Assembly: GCA_015068335.1 (NCBI GenBank)
Contig: SVKT01000067.1
Coordinates: 1-8,449 of the forward strand
DNA from: Oscillospiraceae bacterium
GTDB lineage: Bacteria; Bacillota; Clostridia; Oscillospirales; Oscillospiraceae
Reading direction: 5' to 3'
DNA: 8,449 nucleotides
The notes beneath the pieces are model-generated. The model was not told where the DNA came from, did not search any database, and saw only the letters and a program-made list of their open reading frames with translations. Below, piece after piece: positions 1 through 4,800 of the stretch (the first letter of the stretch is position 1; each line of letters starts with the position of its first letter). The position numbers and the translations under genes were made by a program.

Positions 1-1
1 A

Positions 2-943
2 ATTCCCGAGGGGGAAGTGGTGATCGCCTCCGGCCCCCTGACCTCCGACGCGCTGGCTGAAACGCTGCAGGGACTGCTGGGCGAGGACAGTGATCTTCAT
101 TTCTTTGACGCGGCGGCGCCTCTGGTGAGCGCCGAGAGCGTGGATATGGATAAGGCCTGGTTCGGTTCCCGTTATGACAAGGGCGGCGATGACTATGTGA
201 ACTGCCCCATGAACAAAGAGGAGTATGACGCGTTCTGGGAAGCACTGACTACCGCGCAGGAGGCGGAAGTCCACGGCTTTGAGGACGGCATGGTGTTTGA
301 GGGCTGCATGCCCGTGGAAGTCATGGCACGTCGCGGCCACGATACCCTGCTTTACGGTCCTCTGAAGGCCCGTGGACTGGATGACCCCCGCACCGGCCGC
401 TGGCCTTACGCCGTGGTGCAGCTGCGGCGGGACAATGCCGATGGTACTGTCTATAATCTGGTGGGCTTCCAGACCCACCTGCGCTTCCCGGAGCAGAAGC
501 GGGTGTTCTCTATGATCCCCGCCCTGCACGATGCGGAGTTTCTGCGCTACGGCGTGATGCACCGCAACACCTTCCTGAACTCCCCCAACCTGCTGGACCG
601 CTATTACCGCTTGAAGGCACAGCCCCGCATTTCCTTCGCCGGACAGATGACCGGCGTGGAGGGCTATGTGGAGTCTGCCGCCAGCGGGTTCCTGGTGGGC
701 GTGGAAACGGCCCGCCGCCTGCGGGGGATGGAGCCGGTGGACTTCCCCCGGGAGACCGCCATCGGCGCGCTGGGACTGTATGTTTCCAACCAGTCCATCA
801 CCCAGTTCCAGCCGATGAACATCAACTTCGGCATCATCCCGCCCCTTGACCATCGGGTGAAAGGGAAACGGGCGAAAAATGCCGAACTGTCCCAGCGGTC
901 TCTGGCCGTGATCGAAGAGATAAAGGAGGACGTACGGAAATGA
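2..943 (+). CDS. trmFO: TrmFO, folate/FAD-dependent tRNA (uracil-54-C5)-methyltransferase, 5'-truncated
   Basis: The enzyme makes 5-methyluridine at position 54 of the tRNA T-loop, taking the carbon from methylenetetrahydrofolate and reducing it with FAD; it acts in the cytoplasm. The reading frame is already open at base 2, so the N-terminal FAD-binding Rossmann part lies outside the window. About 313 residues are visible, against a usual length near 435. The family's conserved stretches are present: KAWFGSRYDKGG near the left end, FEGCMPVE whose Cys (codon 305-307) matches the catalytic cysteine known in this family, LYGPLKARGL, YNLVGFQTHL, and the C-terminal FAGQMTGVEGY flavin-binding segment. 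Its stop overlaps the plsX start by 4 bases (ATGA), which suggests translational coupling. The product is clear; only the start is missing. Confidence 0.95.
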   Translation: MPEGEVVIASGPLTSDALAETLQGLLGEDSDLHFFDAAAPLVSAESVDMDKAWFGSRYDKGGDDYVNCPMNKEEYDAFWEALTTAQEAEVHGFEDGMVFEGCMPVEVMARRGHDTLLYGPLKARGLDDPRTGRWPYAVVQLRRDNADGTVYNLVGFQTHLRFPEQKRVFSMIPALHDAEFLRYGVMHRNTFLNSPNLLDRYYRLKAQPRISFAGQMTGVEGYVESAASGFLVGVETARRLRGMEPVDFPRETAIGALGLYVSNQSITQFQPMNINFGIIPPLDHRVKGKRAKNAELSQRSLAVIEEIKEDVRK

Positions 944-1986
944 AGATCATCGTAGACGCTATGGGCGGCGACAACGCTCCGCAGGCCATCGTGGAGGGCG
1001 CGCTGGATGCGCACCGGCTCTATGGTATGGATATCGTTCTGGTGGGCCGCGCGGCAGAAGTGCTGCGGGCTGTGGAAGCCTGCGGCGAGACCACGCTGCC
1101 TGCCGGCGTGGAGATCAAGGACGCCAGCGAGGTGGTTGAGATCTGCGACGATCCTGCCACTGCGTTCAAGGTGAAAAAGGACTCCTCCCTGACGGTTGGT
1201 ATGAATATGCTGAAAGCCGGCGAAGGAGACGCTTTTGTGTCCGCCGGTTCCACCGGTGCGCTGCTCTCGGGCGCAACGCTGCTGGTCAAGCGCATCCGGG
1301 GCATCCGCCGTGCCGCGATGGGGCCTGTGATCCCCACCTTTGGCGGAAAGGCCGTGCTGTGCGACTGCGGCGCCAACGCCGAATGCACCGCCGAATACTT
1401 ACTGCAATTTGCCTACCTGGGCAGTTACTATGCCAAGCGCGTGCTGGGACTGGAACAGCCCCGTGTGGCGCTGCTGAACATCGGCGCCGAAGCGGAGAAG
1501 GGCGACGCCCTGCGCCACGAGGCCCACGCCTTGCTGAGAGAGGCGGGCGAGGCCGGCCGCATCCACTTCATCGGCAACATCGAGGCCGGTGACGCGATGC
1601 TGGGCGGCGCCGACGTTATCGTGGCAGACGGCTTTGCCGGCAACGTGATGCTCAAAAGCGTGGAGGGCACGGCCAAGTTTTTGATGAAGGAACTCAAAGG
1701 CGTGTTCTATTCCAGCACCAAGACCAAACTGGGCGCCCTGCTGGTGAAGAAGGAAATGGCCGGGATGAAGAAACTGCTGGACCCCTCCGAGGTGGGCGGC
1801 ACGCCCTTCCTGGGCATTTCCAAGCCGGTGCTCAAAGCCCACGGTTCTTCCGATGCCCGGGCCATCTGCAACGCCGTGCTGCGGGCGATGGAGTATGCAG
1901 AGAGCGGCTTTATTGCCGACGTGGAGGCCAATGTCGACGCGATGAAAGTGGATCGCGGCGCAGAAAAAGTGCAGGCACCCTCTTGA
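940..1986 (+). CDS. plsX: PlsX, phosphate acyltransferase
   Basis: PlsX converts acyl-ACP and inorganic phosphate to acyl-phosphate, the acyl donor used by PlsY in the first step of phosphatidic acid synthesis. It is a peripheral membrane enzyme. The 348-residue length is normal for the family. Visible signatures are the N-terminal MKIIVDAMGGDNAP, the SAGSTGALLSGA loop, IHFIGNIEAGD from residue 208, VADGFAGNVMLK around 228-238, and the C-terminal GGTPFLGISKPVLKAHGSS. The ATG overlaps the trmFO stop, with an AAGGAGG ribosome site at 923-929 (10-base spacing). The acyl-ACP substrate partner, acpP, follows 69 bases downstream. The stop codon lies inside the -35 hexamer of the acpP promoter. Confidence 0.97.
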   Translation: MKIIVDAMGGDNAPQAIVEGALDAHRLYGMDIVLVGRAAEVLRAVEACGETTLPAGVEIKDASEVVEICDDPATAFKVKKDSSLTVGMNMLKAGEGDAFVSAGSTGALLSGATLLVKRIRGIRRAAMGPVIPTFGGKAVLCDCGANAECTAEYLLQFAYLGSYYAKRVLGLEQPRVALLNIGAEAEKGDALRHEAHALLREAGEAGRIHFIGNIEAGDAMLGGADVIVADGFAGNVMLKSVEGTAKFLMKELKGVFYSSTKTKLGALLVKKEMAGMKKLLDPSEVGGTPFLGISKPVLKAHGSSDARAICNAVLRAMEYAESGFIADVEANVDAMKVDRGAEKVQAPS

Positions 1987-2011
1987 CAGGGGATGGCTGT
2001 TGCCGTATGAT
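1983..2011 (+). promoter_or_regulatory. Sigma-A promoter for acpP
   Basis: TTGACA at 1983-1988 and TATGAT at 2006-2011 are separated by exactly 17 bases, giving 11 of 12 consensus positions. The -35 box overlaps the plsX stop codon. Transcription would start near 2018, giving a leader of about 38 bases before the acpP ATG. A small hairpin (ATTGCT/AGCAAT, 2010-2024) spans the predicted start and is probably incidental. The promoter would let acpP be made in excess of plsX, as expected for an abundant carrier protein. Its activity is inferred from sequence only. Confidence 0.72.
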
Positions 2012-2055
2012 TGCTTCGAGCAATGCAAAAAAATCCTTGTGAGGAGTAGATTTGT

Positions 2056-2301
2056 ATGTCTTTTGAAGAAATTTTTCAGACGATGCGTGACCTGGTGGCC
2101 GAGCAGTTTGCAATGGAGCCCGCTGAGGTGACTATGGAGTCCTCTTTCGAGGAGGATCTGGGCGCCGACTCCGTGGATCTGGTGGAACTGGTTATGGCTA
2201 TGGAGGAAGAATTCGAGGTCGGCGAGATCCAGGAGGAAGACCTGGGCGCGCTCAAAACCGTAGGCGACGCTGTGAATTTTATCGCAGGCAAGTTGAAATA
2301 A
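2056..2301 (+). CDS. acpP: Acyl carrier protein
   Basis: This is a small acidic carrier that holds growing fatty acyl chains as thioesters on a 4'-phosphopantetheine arm and delivers them to the Fab enzymes and to PlsX. It has 81 residues, a normal length. The phosphopantetheine attachment site is Ser39 in GADSVDLVEL; the usual DSL reads DSV here, a conservative change. The flanking helix II (VELVMAMEEEFEV) and the C-terminal TVGDAVNFI segment fit the four-helix fold. The AGGAG ribosome site at 2042-2046 is 9 bases before the ATG. It has its own strong promoter upstream and a hairpin terminator just after its stop. No other fab genes are adjacent in this window. Confidence 0.97.
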   Translation: MSFEEIFQTMRDLVAEQFAMEPAEVTMESSFEEDLGADSVDLVELVMAMEEEFEVGEIQEEDLGALKTVGDAVNFIAGKLK

Positions 2302-2310
2302 TGGATGATG

Positions 2311-2342
2311 AAGCCCCGCGAGCATCCGCGGGGTTTCCTTTT
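2311..2342 (+). terminator. Intrinsic terminator or attenuator between acpP and rnc
   Basis: CCCCGCG (2314-2320) pairs perfectly with CGCGGGG (2327-2333) around a 6-base loop. Three further pairs at the base (A-U, A-U, G-U) extend the stem to about 10. The tail is TTTCCTTTT, a broken U-run, so termination is probably partial. It begins 9 bases after the acpP stop and ends just before the rnc ribosome site. It would end most strong acpP transcripts and pass a fraction into rnc. Confidence 0.75.
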
Positions 2343-2344
2343 GA

Positions 2345-2350
2345 AGAGGG
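2345..2350 (+). promoter_or_regulatory. Ribosome binding site that fixes the rnc start
   Basis: AGAGGG lies 5 bases before the ATG at 2356. The same frame is open back to an ATG at 2305, but that start has no suitable ribosome site and its first codons would be the terminator hairpin. The start at 2356 also gives the N-terminus typical of RNase III. Confidence 0.7.
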
Positions 2351-2355
2351 CAGTT

Positions 2356-3039
2356 ATGCAGAAGTTGGAGAAAAAACTGAATTATGCCTTCCGTGATCCC
2401 GCATTGTTGTCCGAGGCGCTGACCCACAGTTCCTACGCCAACGAACACCGCGGCGACCACCTGAACAGCAACGAGCGTCTGGAATTTCTGGGCGACTCCG
2501 TGCTGGGCTTTGTAACGGCGGAGTTCCTCTTTGCCAACCACCCCGACGCCCCGGAGGGCGACCTGACCCGCACCCGCGCCGCGCTGGTGTGCGAGCAGAG
2601 CCTGTATGAGGTGGCGCGCAAACTGGATCTTGGCCAGTACCTGAAACTGGGCCGGGGCGAAGAAGCCGGCGGCGGCCGGGAGCGCGTTTCCATTCTGGCG
2701 GACGCCACCGAGGCCGTCTTTGCCGCCGTGTATCTGGATGGCGGCATTGCCGCCGCCTCCGCGCTGATCCACCGCGTTCTGCTGGATGCAGAGCGGGAGG
2801 AGGCTGTGGAGGTCCGCCGGCGCGACTGCAAGACGGCGTTGCAGGAACTGATCCAGCGGACGCCCAACCACACCATCACCTATCAGTTGGTGGAGGAGAG
2901 CGGCCCCGACCACTGCCGCGTGTTTGCGGTGGAGGTCAGCGTGGACGAGAAGGTCATCGGCCGCGGCGAAGGGCGCAGCAAAAAGGGCGCCGAGCAGGCA
3001 GCGGCCAAGGCAGCGCTGGAACTGCTGGACGGCAAATAA
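2356..3039 (+). CDS. rnc: Ribonuclease III
   Basis: This double-strand-specific endoribonuclease matures 16S/23S rRNA precursors and cuts structured mRNAs. From the chosen start it has 227 residues, the usual length. The catalytic domain (about 1-150) carries the signature NERLEFLGDSVLG with metal-binding Glu43 and Asp47, and the second pair Asp116 and Glu119 in ILADATEAVFAAVYLDGG. A double-stranded-RNA-binding domain follows from about residue 157 (DCKTALQELIQ) to the end, including the SKKGAEQAAAKAALELL helix. It lies behind the acpP terminator and ahead of a strong terminator, so it is probably expressed by readthrough from acpP. In many Bacillota rnc is followed by smc and ftsY; here it is followed by an inserted element and uppP. 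Confidence 0.96.
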   Translation: MQKLEKKLNYAFRDPALLSEALTHSSYANEHRGDHLNSNERLEFLGDSVLGFVTAEFLFANHPDAPEGDLTRTRAALVCEQSLYEVARKLDLGQYLKLGRGEEAGGGRERVSILADATEAVFAAVYLDGGIAAASALIHRVLLDAEREEAVEVRRRDCKTALQELIQRTPNHTITYQLVEESGPDHCRVFAVEVSVDEKVIGRGEGRSKKGAEQAAAKAALELLDGK

Positions 3040-3051
3040 TACGCAAACGAG

Positions 3052-3086
3052 GAGCAGGCAGAGGGAAGACCGCTGCCTGCTTTTTT
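3052..3086 (+). terminator. Rho-independent terminator after rnc
   Basis: GCAGGCAG (3054-3061) and CTGCCTGC (3073-3080) form a perfect 8-bp stem, extended by A-U and G-U at the base, with an 11-base loop, followed by TTTTTT at 3081-3086. It starts 12 bases after the rnc stop and closes the trmFO-plsX-acpP-rnc block. Confidence 0.88.
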
Positions 3087-3100
3087 GTCGTCGGGCAGCG

Positions 3101-3108
3101 GCTGGAAA
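3101..3108 (+). repeat. Left copy of 8-bp target-site duplication
   Basis: GCTGGAAA here is identical to 3867-3874. Each copy directly abuts the outer end of an inverted repeat. The match stops at exactly 8 bases (preceding base G versus T; following bases belong to the repeats). An exact duplication at this position is what transposition leaves behind. Confidence 0.85.
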
Positions 3109-3132
3109 ATCCCTTTTAACTTAACGTGTTGG
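3109..3132 (+). repeat. Left terminal inverted repeat
   Basis: Begins ATCCCT and contains the core TTAACTTAA (3116-3124), then GTGT and GG. It pairs base for base with the complement of 3866-3843, with mismatches only at 3115, 3125 and 3130. A second, internal inverted repeat, CTTAAC (3120-3125) and GTTAAG (3132-3137), lets this end fold into a short hairpin, which read on the minus strand could act as a weak terminator for the acetyltransferase gene. Confidence 0.82.
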
Positions 3133-3225
3133 TTAAGGCATATTTGAAATTTCGCTGGTGATTTGCAGCATAAAGAAAACAGCCCCATCTTTTTGACAGA
3201 GCCGCGAAACTCGACAAACTGAGAC

Positions 3226-3744
3226 CTAACGATTAGCCCATACTTCTCTTGAAATTGCAAATACCTTTGTAATTTCATTTTCCTCATCCAAATACTCATC
3301 CACTTGTGTGCAACCATAAGAAATCGCAGTTTTGAATGATGGCTCATTCGTATACTTCATATAGGAATATATTATGTTAAAAGGTGTATTGTTAAAAGCC
3401 CAATCTCTAACTGCAATTGCCGCTTCTTTTGCGTATCCTTTTCTTTGTTTATCTCCTCTTATATGGTATCCGATTTCAGGCTTTATCTGTCCATTGATTA
3501 GTTGCATTGTCAATCCGCAATCACCTATCATCTCGCCTGTTTCTTTCAAACATACTGCCCACAATCCAAACCCCAATATCCGATATCTTTCCATATTTCG
3601 CTCTATCCAGTTTCTTACTCTGATTTCATCAAATGTATATGGATAATGCTGCATTATGTCTGAATCACCCAATACTTTATAAAGCGAATCGAAATCATTT
3701 TTCGTCATTTCTCTTAATAATAAACGTTCTGTTTCAATAACCAT
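3226..3744 (-). CDS. GNAT-family N-acetyltransferase (RimJ/RimL-like), element cargo
   Basis: A 172-residue acetyl-CoA-dependent acetyltransferase of the RimJ/RimL-like (Acetyltransf_3 type) branch; the substrate cannot be read from sequence. Visible features are the N-terminal ETERLLLREMTKNDFDSLY strand-helix typical of this branch, the central strands LWAVCLKETGEMIGDCGL, motif A with the acetyl-CoA pyrophosphate loop Q-R-K-G-Y-A at residues 100-105, and motif B NEPSFKTAISYGC. The start is supported by AGGAG on the minus strand (3752-3756 on +), 7 bases upstream. Length and motifs look intact. It is the only gene within the inverted repeats and is strikingly AT-rich, so it came in with the element. 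Related enzymes modify ribosomal protein N-termini, and some small-molecule acetyltransferases share the fold; a resistance role is possible but unproven. Confidence 0.87.
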   Translation of the reverse strand: MVIETERLLLREMTKNDFDSLYKVLGDSDIMQHYPYTFDEIRVRNWIERNMERYRILGFGLWAVCLKETGEMIGDCGLTMQLINGQIKPEIGYHIRGDKQRKGYAKEAAIAVRDWAFNNTPFNIIYSYMKYTNEPSFKTAISYGCTQVDEYLDEENEITKVFAISREVWANR

Positions 3745-3783
3745 TACTTCTCTCCTACAAATTCAAGGTTGTCTGTTCAATCT

Positions 3784-3812
3784 ACTGTACCATATTGCTC
3801 TGCTTTCTTCAA
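3784..3812 (-). promoter_or_regulatory. Promoter for the acetyltransferase, inside the element
   Basis: On the minus strand, TTGAAG (3807-3812) and TACAGT (3784-3789) are separated by 17 bases, and TGG directly precedes the -10, giving an extended -10 TGN motif. Each hexamer matches consensus at 4 of 6 positions. The start point would be about 30-35 bases before the gene's ATG. It lies wholly between the terminal repeats, so the cargo would carry its own expression signal. Confidence 0.55.
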
Positions 3813-3842
3813 CGCATAGTGAAAATGCTGGAATTGACCCCG

Positions 3843-3866
3843 CCCACACTTTAAGTTAACAGGGAT
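3843..3866 (-). repeat. Right terminal inverted repeat
   Basis: Complement of the left repeat at 21 of 24 positions, with the same ATCCCT terminus when read inward on the minus strand and the core TTAAGTTAA at 3851-3859 on +. It is followed directly by the second GCTGGAAA. Confidence 0.82.
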
Positions 3867-3874
3867 GCTGGAAA
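3867..3874 (+). repeat. Right copy of 8-bp target-site duplication
   Basis: GCTGGAAA, identical to 3101-3108, starts at the base after the right inverted repeat. Removing one copy and the element restores a short spacer between the rnc terminator and the uppP promoter. Confidence 0.85.
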
Positions 3875-3881
3875 TATGGAC

Positions 3882-3910
3882 TGGAATTTACTGCCCGGGC
3901 GTGCTATACT
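3882..3910 (+). promoter_or_regulatory. Probable promoter for uppP-ftsK
   Basis: TATACT at 3905-3910 with TGC directly upstream forms an extended -10. A poor -35 (TGGAAT, 3882-3887) sits at 17-base spacing. The spacer holds the perfect 8-base palindrome GCCCGGGC (3893-3900), which could be an operator half or chance. The promoter starts 8 bases after the end of the target-site duplication, so the element lies just upstream. Confidence 0.55.
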
Positions 3911-3936
3911 ATTACTGTATGAAAATCTGTGCGCAT

Positions 3937-3942
3937 AAGGAG
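3937..3942 (+). promoter_or_regulatory. Ribosome binding site for uppP
   Basis: AAGGAG lies 10 bases before the TTG at 3953, but only 1 base before the GTG at 3944 and downstream of the GTG at 3929. This makes TTG 3953 the only one of the three starts that it can serve. Confidence 0.6.
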
Positions 3943-3952
3943 CGTGAAGACT

Positions 3953-4786
3953 TTGTCCTTTCTGACAGCGGTTTTGCTTGGTTTGATCCAGGGTGTGGCG
4001 GAGTTTCTGCCGGTTTCCAGTTCCGGCCATCTGGCCATTGCGGAGAATTTGCTGAATATGTCCGGCGCTTCCGAAGTTCCGGAGTTTTTCGATGTGCTGC
4101 TCCATCTGGGCACGCTGATCGCGGTGTTCGCAGCCTACTGGGGCGACATCCGCGATATGGTCACGGAATTTTTCTGCGGCGTCCGTGACCTTGCCCGGCA
4201 CACCACGCCGTCCCCTGTGCCTCCGGCACGGCGGCTGATCCTGCTCATCATCGTGGGCACGCTGCCTCTGGCGCTGGTGCTGCCCATCAAGGATCTGGTG
4301 GAGGGCCTTTCCAGCAATATGTATTTCGTGGGCGGCGCCCTGATCGGCACCGGCTTCCTGCTGTTTGCCAGCGACCGGGTGAAGAAGGGGAACAAGACCG
4401 CGCGCAGCGCCAGACTGCTGGATGCATTTCTGGTGGGTGTGGCACAGGCTGTTGCCACCTGCCCCGGCGTCTCCCGCTCCGGCACTACCATCACCGCCGG
4501 CTGCTTCGTGGGCTTTGAGCGGAAGTTTGCCGTGCGCTATTCCTTCCTGATGTCCATCCCCGCCATTCTGGGCGCCAACATTTTGAGCCTGAAAGACGCC
4601 ATCGGCACCGTGATTTGGAGTGAAGTGCCTGTGTATCTGGCAGGCGTGGCGGTCTCCGCCGTGGTGGGCTATGCCTGCATCCGCCTGTTGAAAATGATCG
4701 CCGATAAGGGGCGTTTCGGCGCCTTTGCATACTACTGCTGGGTCGTGGGCGCGGCAACGCTGCTGCTGACTGTGATCCGCAACTGA
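3953..4786 (+). CDS. uppP: Undecaprenyl-diphosphate phosphatase (UppP/BacA)
   Basis: An integral membrane phosphatase that removes one phosphate from undecaprenyl diphosphate to recycle the lipid carrier for peptidoglycan and other wall polymers. Extra copies give bacitracin resistance in other bacteria. With the TTG start there are 277 residues, a normal length, and the N-terminus MSFLTAVLLGLIQGVAEFLPVSSSGH aligns with the family. The (E/Q)xxxE motif is Q13-GVA-E17, followed by PVSSSGH. The second catalytic motif is PGVSRSGTT at 171-179, with Arg175. Several hydrophobic helices span the protein, as expected for a multi-pass membrane protein. GTG at 3944 or 3929 would add 3 or 8 residues but lacks a fitting ribosome site. 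ftsK follows 14 bases after the stop, so the two are likely co-transcribed. Confidence 0.95.
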   Translation: MSFLTAVLLGLIQGVAEFLPVSSSGHLAIAENLLNMSGASEVPEFFDVLLHLGTLIAVFAAYWGDIRDMVTEFFCGVRDLARHTTPSPVPPARRLILLIIVGTLPLALVLPIKDLVEGLSSNMYFVGGALIGTGFLLFASDRVKKGNKTARSARLLDAFLVGVAQAVATCPGVSRSGTTITAGCFVGFERKFAVRYSFLMSIPAILGANILSLKDAIGTVIWSEVPVYLAGVAVSAVVGYACIRLLKMIADKGRFGAFAYYCWVVGAATLLLTVIRN

Positions 4787-4800
4787 ACGGAGGGAAAACG

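Larger units (their letters stand above)
3109..3866. mobile_element. 758-bp non-autonomous transposable element carrying a GNAT acetyltransferase
   Basis: The element is defined by inverted terminal repeats (3109-3132 and 3843-3866, 21 of 24 bases matching) and by the abutting 8-bp direct repeat GCTGGAAA on both sides. Inside is one minus-strand gene with its own promoter and ribosome site, and about 93 bases of non-coding DNA at the left. No transposase is present, so movement would need one supplied in trans. GC is about 35% over 3241-3720, far below the neighbours. It landed between the rnc terminator and the uppP promoter without breaking either. Eight-base duplications are known for several IS families (for example IS256, ISL3, IS66, IS1595); the ends do not let me choose one. 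Confidence 0.82.

Noticed and set aside
1399..2913. A 504-codon minus-strand open frame spanning plsX, acpP and rnc.
   Set aside because: It crosses three well-supported genes plus their promoter and terminator, and its product has no recognisable motif. It is a shadow frame.
3089..3100. Possible attC-like or integron cassette boundary beside the acetyltransferase.
   Set aside because: The ends are simple inverted repeats with an 8-bp duplication. There is no integron core site (GTTRRRY) arrangement or integrase.
3133..3225. Non-coding left part of the element, checked for a transposase remnant, tRNA or second gene.
   Set aside because: I see only AT-rich sequence with a lone TTGACA (3193-3198) that has no -10 at a fitting distance. 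Nothing can be called.
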